In this document: positions 8,571 to 21,100 of the stretch, piece by piece
Layout of the letters: every line of letters starts with the position of its first letter
Numbering within the stretch: the stretch's first letter is position 1
Origin: Candidatus Faecicola pullistercoris
GTDB taxonomy: Bacteria; Bacillota; Clostridia; Christensenellales; CAG-917
NCBI GenBank assembly: GCA_018714105.1
Contig: DVNW01000024.1
Coordinates: 92,828-156,827 of the forward strand
DNA: 64,000 nt
Direction: 5' to 3'
Translations under genes and position numbers: made by a program
The notes under the pieces: generated by a model
Told to the model about the DNA's origin: nothing
Databases searched by the model: none
What the model saw: only the letters and a program-made list of their open reading frames with translations

Positions 8571-9902
8571 ATGTTGATAGATAAGAATTTTAAACCGATA
8601 TATTTGTTTTTCAGACAGTTCGAGGCCGACGTCAGATCTGCCCAAAACCTTCCTTTTAACGTTGCGGTTGAAAGAAACTGCGGCTATACCTACGTTTACC
8701 GTTCGTTTGTGTTTGCAGACCAAAATATGGCGGAAACAAGCTTTAAGTATGCGGAAAGGCTTGTTAAAACCTTAATTTGGCTTGTAGGCGGATATAAAAT
8801 CTATATTGACGCACCGTCGTGGCTGTTTGAAAGGCTCAAAGCCGAATTTTCCGAACACGGCAAAAGAGCTTTTGACGCCGCCACGATGAAACGGGTATAC
8901 GAACACGAGTTCGAGATAGCCGGAGTCGACGGCGGACGTTTCCCTGCCGAGAAAAAACAGTTAATTGCTTGCCGCACCGACCTCACCGGCGCAAAAATAG
9001 GCTTTGACGCCGGAGGAAGCGACAGAAAAATCGCGGCCGTGCTGGACGGGAAGGTGCTTTTCAGCGCCGAAACCGTATGGCATCCCAAACTTAACGACGA
9101 TCCCGATTATCATTACGCTCTTATAAAAAGCGATATGCTGAAAGCCGCGTCTTATCTTCCGCGCATCGATAAAATAGGCGTAAGTTCGGCGGGAATTTAC
9201 GTCGATAACAAAATCATGCTTGCGTCGCTGTTTATTAAAGTGCCCGACGACTTGTTCGAGAATAAGGTCAAAAATATGTATATCGATATTGCGCGCGAAC
9301 TCAACGCTCCCGTTACGGTTGCCAACGACGGCGACGTGGCCGCTCTGGCGGGTGCTATGGAGGCCGGTGAAGGAAATATTCTGGGTATTGCCATGGGCAC
9401 GAGCGAAGCCGCGGGCTTTATCGACGCCGACAATAATCTTTGGGGATGGCTTAACGAGCTGGCTTTCGTACCCGTGGATTTGAACGAAAGCGCCGCCGTA
9501 GACGAATGGAGCGGAGATATAGGCACGGGGGTTAAATACCTGTCGCAGGACGCCGTTATCAAACTCGCGGAAGCGGTCGGCCTTACATTGGACGGCGACT
9601 CGCCCGCTCAAAAACTTAAATCGGCTCAGGAATTTGTTAGGGAAGGCAACCCGAAGGCCGTTGCCGTTTTTACCGATATCGGCGAGTATCTCGCTTACGC
9701 CCTTTTGTATTACCGTGTTTTTTACGGCTTTAAAAACGTGCTGCTTATGGGGCGCGTGGCCAGCGGCAGAGGCGGCGAAATCATTTTGGATACGGCAAAA
9801 GCCGTTCTGCGGCAGTTCGAGGACGGCAGAGATATCGTTTTGAGTCTTCCGGACGAGGCAAAAAGAAGAGTCGGTCAGGCTGTAGCGGCCGCCGCATTGT
9901 AA
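8571..9902 (+). CDS. ROK-like sugar kinase with an extra N-terminal domain
   Basis: 443 residues, longer than typical ROK kinases (about 290-330). An unrecognised N-terminal region of about 135 residues precedes an ASKHA ATPase fold: the phosphate-1 motif starts at Asp146 (FDAGGSDRKIAAV), the likely catalytic-Asp motif is NDGD (252-255), and GIAMGTSEAAGF resembles the phosphate-2 region. The Cys-rich zinc motif of classical ROK proteins is absent. It probably phosphorylates the amino sugar freed by GH20, giving GlcNAc-6-P or a similar ester (inference from context). Initiation is probably coupled to the upstream gene, as no clear ribosome site is seen. Confidence 0.75.
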   Translation: MLIDKNFKPIYLFFRQFEADVRSAQNLPFNVAVERNCGYTYVYRSFVFADQNMAETSFKYAERLVKTLIWLVGGYKIYIDAPSWLFERLKAEFSEHGKRAFDAATMKRVYEHEFEIAGVDGGRFPAEKKQLIACRTDLTGAKIGFDAGGSDRKIAAVLDGKVLFSAETVWHPKLNDDPDYHYALIKSDMLKAASYLPRIDKIGVSSAGIYVDNKIMLASLFIKVPDDLFENKVKNMYIDIARELNAPVTVANDGDVAALAGAMEAGEGNILGIAMGTSEAAGFIDADNNLWGWLNELAFVPVDLNESAAVDEWSGDIGTGVKYLSQDAVIKLAEAVGLTLDGDSPAQKLKSAQEFVREGNPKAVAVFTDIGEYLAYALLYYRVFYGFKNVLLMGRVASGRGGEIILDTAKAVLRQFEDGRDIVLSLPDEAKRRVGQAVAAAAL

Positions 9903-9934
9903 TTATATATTTTAAATTTAAAGAGGTGTATGTT

Positions 9935-10762
9935 ATGGTTTTCAAAAACAGTAAGGCTATTGTTTACAATCCTGCTTGCGCTAATCCCGCGCCCCCGAAG
10001 TTTATGGCGGTGTCGGCACATCACGACGATATCGAAATTATGGCTGCCGACGGTATAGGCAAAGGTTACGATAATCCCGAGGCAAGTTTTTACGCCGTTG
10101 TCACCACGGACGGCGGAGGCAGTGCAAGAAGCGGGCCTTACGCCGATTACACCGACGAACAGATGAAAGCCGTTCGGATCAAAGAGCAGCAACAGGCGGC
10201 CGAAATAGGCAGATATCACCGACTGGTCCTGCTCAATTATACCAGTGCGGACGTCAAGAATAAGGCAGATACCGATATAACGGACGATTACGTACAAATT
10301 CTGAAAGAAGTAAGGCCGGAAATAGTTTATACTCATAACATTTGCGACAAACACCCTACCCACGTAGGCGTGGTACTTAAAATGATCGAGGCTTGCAGAA
10401 GGCTTCCCGCAGAGCTGCGCCCTGCAAAGCTGTACGGCTGCGAAGTCTGGCGCGATTTGGATTGGCTTGACGACGGCGATAAAGTTTTGTTCGATCTGAG
10501 CGGCCAGGTAGAACTGACCGACAAACTTCTTACCGTATTCGACAGCCAGGTCGCAGGGGGAAAAAGATATGACCTTGCCACGGCAGGACGAAGACGCGCC
10601 AACGCCACTTACGCCCAAAGTCATGCCGTTGATACGGTTACGGCTATGGGATACGCCATGGATCTTACTCCCCTGATAAAAGATCCCGACGCGGATATTG
10701 CCGAGTTTGCCGCGGCGCATATCGATAAATTTAAAGCCGACGTAATGAAAAATCTGAAATAA
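9935..10762 (+). CDS. PIG-L/LmbE-family zinc deacetylase
   Basis: 275 residues from ATG 9935, chosen because AAAGAGGTG ends 6 bases upstream; a GTG at 9926 lies inside that site. The family metal motif is AHHDDIE (His29, Asp31, Asp32; usual form AHPDDE), and a later DKHPTHVGVV segment supplies the third ligand His. PIG-L proteins remove N-acetyl groups from GlcNAc-containing substrates. Last in the GH20 operon, it would deacetylate the released or phosphorylated amino sugar, a job usually done by NagA, which is not seen here (inference). A strong terminator follows. Confidence 0.85.
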   Translation: MVFKNSKAIVYNPACANPAPPKFMAVSAHHDDIEIMAADGIGKGYDNPEASFYAVVTTDGGGSARSGPYADYTDEQMKAVRIKEQQQAAEIGRYHRLVLLNYTSADVKNKADTDITDDYVQILKEVRPEIVYTHNICDKHPTHVGVVLKMIEACRRLPAELRPAKLYGCEVWRDLDWLDDGDKVLFDLSGQVELTDKLLTVFDSQVAGGKRYDLATAGRRRANATYAQSHAVDTVTAMGYAMDLTPLIKDPDADIAEFAAAHIDKFKADVMKNLK

Positions 10763-10770
10763 GAAACCGC

Positions 10771-10796
10771 AAAAGCGCCGTTAGGCGCTTTTGTTT
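10771..10796 (+). terminator. Terminator of the GH20 operon
   Basis: AAAAGCGCC (10771-10779), GTTA, GGCGCTTTT (10784-10792), then GTTTT. Confidence 0.9.
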
Positions 10797-12022
10797 TATC
10801 CGCCTGCTGTCAAAATGTATGTAAACGCTGTCAAATGTAATAATTCAAAAACAAAAAAGTATATGCTAAAACAGTCTTCAAGACGTATTATATGACAGCT
10901 TTAAATCATGCAAAGAGGCCGAAACATTACGAGACGCACAAAGCAAGAGACGAGAGTGTGCTTCTTGCGGCTAACAGACGCATGAGGAGAGCAATTAAAA
11001 CAACCGAGGTAAGTCGTTAATTTTGACACAACATTGCGGAGTGAAGATAGAAAATATCGATAACAAGAAAATTGTAATTTAGAAAAAATTTGAGAAAAAT
11101 TTGCGGAAAAATTGCGAAATAACAACTGAAAAAAGGCAAGAAAAGCAAAATTTAGCCGAATTAAAGCAGATACGCAGTGAAAATAAAAGAATAACGGCAA
11201 AAGTCCGAAAAGCATAGCGACAGCGATAAAAATTCCTAATCAAGGTAAGTTATCGAAAAGCATATAAGGCAAAGGGACGGGGAATACGACACGGCAAGAC
11301 GGGCTGTCTGAATCGAGCGGAAAAGCGAAGTCCGGGCGGCGGGGGCGCGGCGCCGGCATCGACGGATTATCAGTAACGACGGCGGGCAAAAGCAGTGCCG
11401 CCGTATATATATTCCGGGAAGTCGGCAAAAACGAATCGGAGGTTTTGTTTAAGGCGAGGAATGTATTGAACGGTTGTTTGCAGACTGCTGCGGCGCGGGC
11501 TTGATCGGAGTGCGTGCAGAGGGTGCGGGCGGGTTGAAACAGGCTTTTTAAAGAGGGAACGGGTTAAACGGTTTCTTTCGGTCTGTTGTCAATACGGCTT
11601 AAAACGTAACGTCTGTTCGGGGCGATACGGGTTAAAAATGCGTTACGCTAAAACTTTCGCGGCGATAAACGCGTCCTGAGGCAAGTTAGCTGTGCGCCGC
11701 AAGGCAGACGGCGCACACCGGAAAGCGGAATTGAAAGGCCGAGGCAAAAAATTCTTACACCGATATTAAAAATGCGGGAATTTTGATGATAAGACAGAGG
11801 GCGGACAGAGGGAGCTGCGCCTGCGCTTGCCGGCCGAAGTAATAATACGGTGCATGAGGGGCATAATAAAGATCTTTTTAGGCATAGAAAAGCACGTCCT
11901 TTTACCGTCGGACTATTTTGTAAATTATTGATTGTTTTTATTTGCGGTAGCCAATTTTTTCCTATAAACAGCTTGTCCGGACCTTTTTTTAGGTTTTTTT
12001 AACTTTTTTTATGCCGTTTTTA
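10797..12022. other. 1.2 kb region without a credible gene
   Basis: No frame on either strand has both a plausible ribosome site and gene-like codon use. The left part (10830-11250) is strongly purine-rich on the plus strand; the right part (11250-11850) is G-rich with scattered stem-loops, for example 11379-11404 and 11691-11717. At 11970-12012, ACCT-T6-AGGT followed by T-runs looks like a terminator, which would fit an RNA transcript ending there. A 42-codon open frame at 10892-11020 exists but lacks a ribosome site. This may be decayed sequence, an unknown RNA, or a long leader of the giant gene. Confidence 0.5.
11691..11717. other. Strong stem-loop in the non-coding region
   Basis: TGTGCGCCG (11691-11699) pairs perfectly with CGGCGCACA (11709-11717) around a 9-base loop. 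No T-run follows, so it is not an intrinsic terminator. Confidence 0.5.
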
Positions 12023-12052
12023 TTGACGGCAAAGTGCCGCGTAGGTTAAAAT
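12023..12052 (+). promoter_or_regulatory. Probable promoter of the giant lipoprotein gene
   Basis: TTGACG (12023-12028), an 18-base spacer and TAAAAT (12047-12052). It gives a leader of about 80 bases that contains the hairpin at 12074-12089 and an AAGGAGG site before ATG 12140. Confidence 0.5.
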
Positions 12053-12073
12053 TGAATAGAATTATAGTAATAT

Positions 12074-12089
12074 GAGTGGGCGTCCACTC
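12074..12089 (+). other. Hairpin in the 5' leader of the giant gene
   Basis: GAGTGG, loop GCGT, CCACTC. It lies between the predicted start site and the ribosome binding site and may protect or tune the 18.6 kb mRNA (inference). Confidence 0.4.
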
Positions 12090-12139
12090 GTACGGGCGTA
12101 TGCGTAAGAGCATCTGAGCCCGGTTAAGGAGGCTAAACT

Positions 12140-15100
12140 ATGAAATCTAAAAGGGTTGACTTGAAAAAGTTGTTGCTGGTAGCGGTTATGGCCGTACTGG
12201 TACTCGTACTCTTTGCGGCGTGCGGCGATAAGGCAGGCACGGGCTCCGTAAGCGGCGGTACCAACAATGCCGGCGGCGACAGTTCGGGAGCGGGTTCCAC
12301 CTCCGTCGTCATGCGAAACGGCGACGCGTTGGAAATGCTTTTCGACGCCATGATTGAGTCTAAAAACAGCGGGTATCTGGACGAAAAGTTTATGAATTTC
12401 GAGTTCAGCACCTTCTTCATTCTCGAAAGAGAAATGGTGTACAAGACTTATTACGTGGACTTCAAAGGCGCTCTCGACATTCAGAACGGTAAGGACAGTA
12501 AATTGTCCATCGTTATCAGAGAGGACGATAACGGCACCGATAAAGTCATTATGGGTATCTACGGCGAGGGCGGCAATATTTACATAGACACTCGCAACGT
12601 TTCCGATACCGGCGTGCAGGTGCTTAAGATAGACGACTTCGACCTCGAATGGTTCGTGGAAGTGCTTGACAGCCTGTTTACCGAACTCGACCTCGGCGGT
12701 TTTATGGAAGGGCTTAACCCCTCCGAACTTATAGGCGGACTGCTGGGCGATCTCGGTTCGATAGGCGGCATGATAGAAGGCCTTCTGGGTACTTCGCTGA
12801 GCGCTACGTTAGTTACTTTGGCCGGCGACGGTCAGGAAACAGTGGTTACCACCGACGCGTCGGGCGTTACCACTATGAGTATTCCGCTGAGCACGCTTAA
12901 CGGCCTGTTGCCGATAGCTCTCGGTATGATTCCCACGCTGGCGGGCGACATAATGGGCGATATTTACGATATCGCCGAAATTGCTTTCGGCTGGGATCTT
13001 AATACCATTCTCGGATCTATAGGCAAGGACATAGGCGCGGGCCTCGTCATTAACGGCGAGCTCATCGACGGACGCTTTAACGGCATGGATTTCGAAGTCA
13101 GGATTTCCGACAACAGACCGGAAGGCTCCATGGGAGAAGATTCCGCTCCGTTCGATCCGCTGTCTCTGCGCCTCGGGGCAAACAACTTCTCGATAGGCAG
13201 TACGCCTTCGTTCGAAATTCCCGATTTCTCTAATATGTTGGTAGAAGATTTCAGCCTCACTACTATCAACGCCGACGTCGAAATAGAAATCAACGCGAAA
13301 GAACACACTTATACCCTTAACGGCCTCGATACCGCTATGGGTAATATCATTTCTTCCCTTTTGGATTTGGATAAATATACCGAGCTCGCAAACATGCCCA
13401 TAGCCGTGGACGACACCGTTTTCAGACTGTGGGTTAAAATAAGAGCCGAAATAGACCTTAAAGACAACAGAAACACTCAGGGCCTTGTCGAAATTTACGG
13501 AGGAGAGAACAACTCGCTTCGCGCCGGGCTTTATTACAGCGGCGCCAACGAGGCCGTTTACGTGGATTTGTCGGGCATGGGCGGCGGACGTTACAAGATA
13601 GGTTCGTACGTCAAGACTACGGAACAGACGGTTACCACAAAGAACACGTCCGGTCAGTACATACTCATGCAGGACGGATATTTCGAGGTTTACGATCCGT
13701 CTAATTCCGCGCATGTCAAGAGGGGTAACGAATACCGTTACGATCTGACCAACGTTACGACTTCGTCCAACGAGTCCATTAACCTTAACAATATCATAAA
13801 GGATTCTCTGCTCGACCTTATTAAGGCAGAAGTTCCTTCGCTTATGAGGCTTATAGGAAGCCTTACCGGCGATAATTCGCCCATAATCAAGGGCGAGGGA
13901 GCGGCCTCGGCAGACGATATAGCGGCGGCCGCAGCCATTGCGGAAGCCGTAAACGAAGGTCGCATCGTTATTCCCAGATATTACGGCAGCGACGCGTTCG
14001 CTCAGGCTACCGTGGAAACCTCGGTCGACACCATGGCTCTTATTAAACAGATTCTGGCAAATATCGAGATTATCAGGGGCGAAGAAAGACTCGAATTCGA
14101 CAAAATCATGCTCGATTTGTCCGGCTCCGTTCTGGATACCATTCTTTCCATGGTTCAGCCCGGACTGGTTCTGCCCGTCACCAGGGCCGACGTGGTTATC
14201 GATTCCGAGGACATGTTCGGCATAAACGGCATATTCATCGACCTGGCTCTCGGCACGGCGGAAGAACCCGATCTGTTTACGCTCAGCCTGCCCATTACTT
14301 TGAGCTACGGCACGCATATCGACGATTGGCAGATGCCCAACTTCAACGATTCGTCCAAACCTTTTATAGACATTTCGCTCAATACCGACGAAAACGGCAA
14401 TATGGAAAGTTTTTCCACAATCGCGCTTTCGCTGTCGGGCGAAATCAAGCTGTCCGCTGCGCAGACCAACTGGGAGCTTACCCAGCTCGAAAGTCTGCTG
14501 TACGGACTGCTGCTTACTCTTAATATCGAAAACGACATAGAACTGCACTACGGCTTTACCGTTGACGTTAACCTCGATATTACCAAAATTTCGACGGATA
14601 CCATTAACGCCATTTCCGCCAAAGTGCAGCTTATCAAGAATCCCGATATCAATTCCGAGGCGACCATTTCCATCTACTTTGTAGAAGGAAAACTGTACCT
14701 CGACGCGCAGAAAGCGGGCATTCCTCCCGTCATGATAGACGTTTCGAGTCTGATGAACGGCGTGGACTTTGCGGGGCTGCTGTTCTCCAAAGATCCCACG
14801 GCGGGCGGACAGGCGACGGCTACTGCCGATCCCGCGGACAATACGGGAGATACTACGGGAGATACTTCGGGCGGCGAGGGATCTTCCATAGACGCTCTTG
14901 CCCTTATCGGCGCGCTTATCAAAGGAGTGAATATCAACTCCGGCGGACTTGAAGTGCTGATTGCCACCAACTTTATACAGAAACTTATTGAAGTTATAGG
15001 AGCGGAGAGCCTGGACCAGAACCTGATTGACTTTATGGAAAGTTTCCAGATTACCGAAGGTTCGGGTATTGCCATTCAGTTCGAAGGTCTTAACCTCAGT

Positions 15101-18100
15101 CAGCTCTGGATTGCCGCGAATATAGGAGTTTCCTCGGGCGACGATTTTGCGCTCGACCTCGGACTCGGACTCGGACATATTCTGGTCGGCCTCGAACCCA
15201 TTAACGTAACTCCCGTCAACGCGGGCGATTTTGCCGATATTATGAGCACGCTCAAATTCGGGCTCAACATGTCCGCTCAGGTAGATATATCGGCTTCCAA
15301 AAACGATATAGAGCTTGCCGAAATGCTGGGAGCACTGTTCGGCAGTATCGCGCTTAACCTTAATATAGAGGAAGATATTAATCCCGGTATAGAAGTTAAT
15401 CTCAGCGCGAATCTGGACCTCGGCACCGTGCCCGAATACAACGAGACTCAGCTTAAACTGGAAATCTACGGAGTTTCCAGCGGTAAACTGCTTGCGGGTA
15501 TTTATTATTCGGAAGGAATGCTCTACGCCGATATAGGACTGCTCGGCGTCGAGAAATTCTATATGCCGCTCGATATAATCACGCTTATTCAGGGCGCTAT
15601 TGCCGATGCGGGCACCGATAATCCCGATTCCGCGGGCGCTTCCGTCGACATTGCTGCGGCTCTCGACGGACTCGACGTTCTGGTTATGCTGTCAAATCAG
15701 CATCTGCAGGTCGAAGTTGCGGGAGGAATTACGGCCGCTCTGCTGTCCATAGTTGTAGACGCCATAGAGGGCGACGGGACGTCTTCCTCGATTACGCCCG
15801 AAATGCTCGACCTCATCAACAGGCAGATAGCTTACCTTAAAGGCGAGGGCGAACCCGTTGACGGTTTCGACATTCCCGATATAGGACTTTCGGCGGAAAT
15901 TACCTGGAAAGACGACAACAACTCACCGCTTCTTAATGCGCTCGGTCTTGACGTTAACCTTTACATACTCGACGACGCCGGCGCAAAAGCGGCGAATATC
16001 GCGATAGGCGTGCACGATATAGGCATTTCCTTCAAGTGCGTCGATCTGCTCGCGGGGATAGATCTCGGTCAGTTTACATACGCTCCTCTCATAACCATAG
16101 GCGATAACAACGAAATAGGCGTAAATCTCGAAAACGTATACTTCCAGACCATAGGTTATATCTATCTCGCGGCTTTCGAGACCGGCGCGGAGGATAACAG
16201 CGTACGCCTGGGCGATTATCTCACTCAGTTCTTTGAAACCGACGGCGACGGCAATATCGTTAACAACGAAAACGCCGATATTTTCAATGCAATAGTCGAT
16301 TTGTGCCTGAGATTCAGAGTTTACAACAGTATCGACGCTTATGCCGGATTCAGGATTGCCGCAAACCTCAATCTCGATCCCTTGATTAACAAGGGCGAGA
16401 ACGACGCGGTAGACGTCGCGGCCATACTTTCCGGGTCCGAACTCGCCCTTGAAATCTTCAACGGTAAGTATTCGGAAGAAAACGATCCGCTTATCAGCCT
16501 GTATTTGCAGAACGGTATTGCTTATCTGCGTCTTGCCGGCGACGCCGCTAACGACGTAAGACTAAAAGTCAATCTGTTCAATACGGGTCTTCTCGACCTT
16601 ATTTCGGGGGCTTCGGCCGCTGCCGACGGGGAGGGTACTCAAGGCGGAACAACTACCGAACCCGCGGAAGAACCCATGGATATTCAGTCGATTATGAAGA
16701 TTATCGACGGCGTTCTCAGCAGTATCTCGGTTAACAGAACGGAAATATCCGTAAACCTTGCCGCAAACCTTCTCGGCACGGTAATCGATCTTATACTCGA
16801 AAAAGAGGGCACCGTTCTGCCCGAACTCAACGAGGAGAACAGCAAACTCTGGTTTGCACTCGACGATAACGGCAATATCGCGCTTAACCTTATGCTGGGT
16901 ATCGACCCCATAGCGATAGGACTGTCTCTCGGCAATCTCTCGATAGGCTTCTCCGAAGGCACCGTTGTGCCCGTAAGCGAGGAAATGCGTTTTGAAAGCG
17001 ACTACAAGTCTCTTGCGGACCTGTCGCAGCTTTCGCTTTCGGCTCAGGCCGGTATAAACGTTAACTTCTATCAGAGCGAACTGCCCGTGGGCGATATAAT
17101 CAGTTCGTTCGTTTCCGACCTGGCGTTTGCGCTCGACCTCGATATCGAGGAGGACGTCGAACTCGCTCTGTATGCGAATCTGTCGGCTAATCTCGATTTT
17201 GCAAGCGTGGACAATACTCAGATAGCGCTTGAAATTTATCTCGAAAGGGAAACGAGCGATATTATGGTTCTCGGCGCCTATATCGACGGCGCGGATATTT
17301 ACCTCAATTTCCCCGCACTGAATATTTCCGCGGTCAAGATTACCAATATTTCGGCTCTTGAAGAGGTTATGTCGGATATTTATAACTCCATTTCCGGCCT
17401 GCTCGGTCAGATCGAGGGAGGCGGCGCCGCCATGGCTACCGCCGACGGCGACGTGCAGGACGCCATGGACGCTATATTTATATTGTCCGATAACTATATT
17501 AAAATACAAATTACTAACCAACTTATTGTAGGCGTGCTTCGCATGCTGCCTACTTTCGGCGTTTCCATGGAAAGCTCGCTTGTGGATTCGCTGGTAGGTT
17601 TGATTGAAATGCTCGGCCTCGAAGTCAACCTCGGTTACGATACCGACGATTTCGTACTCGACGTGGCCATAGAAACCGCATACCTCGGCCTCGGCATCTG
17701 GCTGGGCAATCCGGTTATCTCGGTAGAGAGGTTCGACGATCTGCTCGCGCCCGTTGAGGCAAACCCCGGCATTTATACCGAATTCTCGACCGAAGGTAAC
17801 GTGTACGTCGAACTCGAATTCGCCATAAGGTACGCTCTCGCTCAGGGAGAAACCGATCTGTCGCCTTTGCTCGACAGTATTCTGAGCACGGTTAATATCG
17901 AAGGATTCGATCTTAAAGGCTTACTTAACGGCCTGCTTATCAGACTTGCCACTACCAGCGACGCGAAAGGACAGCTCGGCGTCAAGGTTATGGCGAACGC
18001 CAACGTCATGAACATGATTAACAACGCCGACAGCGGCGACATTGCTTCGCTGATACTCGATAATATCGAAGCGGGTATAGAAATTTCGGTAGGCTCCAAA

Positions 18101-21100
18101 AAGGCTTACGTGATGCTGACTCAGTTCGATCCTGCCGGCGGCGACAATACCAGCGCTTATCTCTTCTTTAAACTCGACGAGATAGGCGCACCCAACTTCA
18201 AACTCAATCTTACCGAACTTATCGGTTCGGCAGGTAACCTCGATGCGGGCGACGGAGCTTCTTCTACCGAAGCCGCGGCGGCGGGCGACACTGTTTCCGA
18301 CCCCGAAACCGAAGATACCACCTTGCAGATGATTAGCAAACTGCTTAATCTCGAAGGCAACGGTATCGCACTGGGCGGAAGAGGTCTCGAAATTACCCTT
18401 GCGCGCGAAATCATCGCCGTTCTGCTCAGCCAGTTCATCGACGGCTTCGTCGTATACGATGAAAACGGCGAACTCACGGACGCTGCGCTTGCTTTGACCT
18501 TTGTAGACGAAACTAAGGACGACAGCGCGTTCAAAACCGTTGAAACCGCAGAGGATTCCGAAATAGCCGACAACCGTCCTTACGTCAAAATCGACGGCAC
18601 TTACGTGCTTTTCGAATCCGATAACCCCGCTCACGCAGGTCTGCAGCAGTACTATAAGGTAAGAAGCACCGGCATTACCTTCAAAACCGACGATCCCAGA
18701 AACGGCGGTAAGGCTTCCTTCAATATCGACCTTGCGCTTAACCTCGGCCTCGATATCGGTATAAGTATTTACGGTTATGCCGTAGGTTTCGGCAGCGATA
18801 ACCTGTATATCCCGCTCGGAGACAAGAACAGTTATGCCGACATCAACAATATAATGCAGGATAAACTGTACGTTTCCATAGACGGATACTTCGATTTGTC
18901 CGCCGTAAGAGACGAGGATTACAATCTTTCGCCTTTAATAGGCGGTCTGCTGGGCGATAACGAGATGGTTTCCGGCCTGGCAGATTTGCTGACCGTGCTC
19001 TCGCTTAAAGAGTTCCAGAACCTCGTTCAGTTCCGCATTTCGGCTTCCCTCACGCTGGGCGACCTCATAGGCGGCGAAACCGATCTCAGCAGAATGGAAG
19101 CTTCCATAGTTATTTTCAGGACGCTCGAAACGCTGGAAGAAGAAATATTAATAGGTTTATATTTAAGAGACAATAATCTTTATATAGATGCAAGAGGCTT
19201 CAAACAGGATCCCGATTATCCCGTTCTCAGGGTTGCCGACTTCACGGACGGCCTCATGAACATTATCGGTTCTCTCTCTACGGGCACCGATGAAGCAAGC
19301 ACTCTTTCCACCGAAGACGACGGTGCGCAAGGTTCGGCCGACGGAGACGAACTCGGACTTGCTCTTGACATCGTTCTCGGCAGTGCGGGTCTCGGAGTAG
19401 TGGTTTACGAAGACCTCGTATACGCCCTTATAGCCATGCTGGCGCCTTCGCTCGACCTCGACCTCAGCGTATTCGGCGACATCAATCTTTCGGTTATGCT
19501 TAACTTCAACGAAGCCGAATCTCTGCGCGATATAAGCCTCGACATAGGTTTGGGTATCGGAGCGCTTAACCTCGGCCTCGGTATAGGCAACGTGGTTATT
19601 GACATCAACTCCGAAAACGTTATAGTTCCCGACGAAGTCGTGGAAAACAGCAGAAACATCGTTGAAATGCCTCTGTCGCTCGGACTCGTGCTTCAGGTTG
19701 AACTGTCGGCCGATCAGGGTGTTCTCGACGTCGGAACCTTGCTTTCCGATTTCATACCCGGACTTAATCTCGAAGTAAACGTGCCCGACAACGGCGGTAC
19801 CGCGATGCTTTTAGAGATAGCTATCGACGTTACCGTCAACCTCGGCGACTTCAATACTCTCGAGGCGGCGGTTACCGTTACCAACAAGAGCACGCACAAT
19901 AACGACGTATTGCTTAAAGTAATTTACTCCGGCGGCGTGATTTACGTCGACGGCAGCGGCCTCGGTATATCCAAAGTCAGCATTACCGGCCTCGATCTCG
20001 GCGGCTTGCTCGAAGACAAACTGGGCGGCATGCTCGGCCACGAGACGGCAGACGGAGCGGCCATCGCTTCCGCCGAAGCTTTCGATCCTTCCGCGGCGGC
20101 CATTCTCGTATTGCTTGACGGCCATAAGATAGGTATCGAAATAGGTATGGACCTCATCAGGTGGGTACTGGATATCCCCGCAATAAAAGAACAGGTAGAT
20201 ATCAATAAGTATCTGCCCGACGGATTGGATATTTCGGCTTTCTTCGATATCAATTACTTAAACGACGACGGCTTGCTCGATCTGTCCATATTCCTTAAAG
20301 CGCAGATAGCAAATCTGCTGGGAATAGGTTTCGGCCTGTCCGATATTCTGATTGACTTCGAGCCCAAAACCCTCAACGATATTCAGGATACCTCGGAATA
20401 CGTCGAGATAATGTCGCTTACTCTTACAGAGGACGCAGAAGGCAATATCGCAATCGAGCCCGAAATAAAACTCGAATACGTAGGTCTCGGACTCGAACTC
20501 AGCGTAGAATCGGTAATGTCGGGCGGCAACGGCGGCGCGGACGATCCCGACGGACAGGGCGGAGTACTGGATATGTCCACTTTGTTCTCGCCTCTCTTCC
20601 CGGCGGTCGAAAACCTTATGACGCAGATTAAACTGCCCGAAGACGTACTTAACCACATTATAGTGTCCATAGACGCTAACGTGAGATTGCTCGACCTTAT
20701 CGACCTGCTCTCCGGCGACGAGGAAATAAGTATCGAAACCCTCGACTTCGGCGCGCTTCTCGAAATGGTGGAACTTTCCATTGAAATCTATAACGAAATA
20801 GAACAGGAAATACTCGTAGGACTTTACCTCAAGGGCGGTAACGTTTATATCTATCTCCAGGGTATAGGCTTGCAGAACATAGTAATAGAAAAATCCTTTA
20901 TTATAAATATTATCGACGCCGTTATGCCCGCTTCGGGCGCGGCCGGCAGCTCTATGGCCGCTATGGCTTCGGACGGAACCGATGATACGTCGGCAATTCT
21001 CGGTACCGTAGCCACTATCGTCAATACTTTCATTACGGGCCTCGATATTACGGGACAGACGCTTGTTCTCGTTATAGAGAATTCCTACCTTGTAGATCTT

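Noticed and set aside
10892-11020. 42-codon plus-strand open frame (starts MTALNHAKRPKHYE)
   Set aside because: It has no ribosome site and no known domain, and it lies in a purine-rich non-coding stretch. It could be a remnant, but I cannot support it as a gene.
10901-11215. 104-codon minus-strand open frame rich in Phe and Leu
   Set aside because: The composition follows from the purine-rich plus strand. No start signal or convincing membrane-protein pattern is present.
12809-15178. Long open frame (789 codons) on the minus strand inside the giant gene
   Set aside because: It mirrors the codon pattern of the plus-strand gene, has no ribosome site and no recognisable domain. Many similar antisense frames occur opposite other GC3-rich genes here, e.g. 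42874-45783, 46795-49023, 54689-56965 and 61463-63673.
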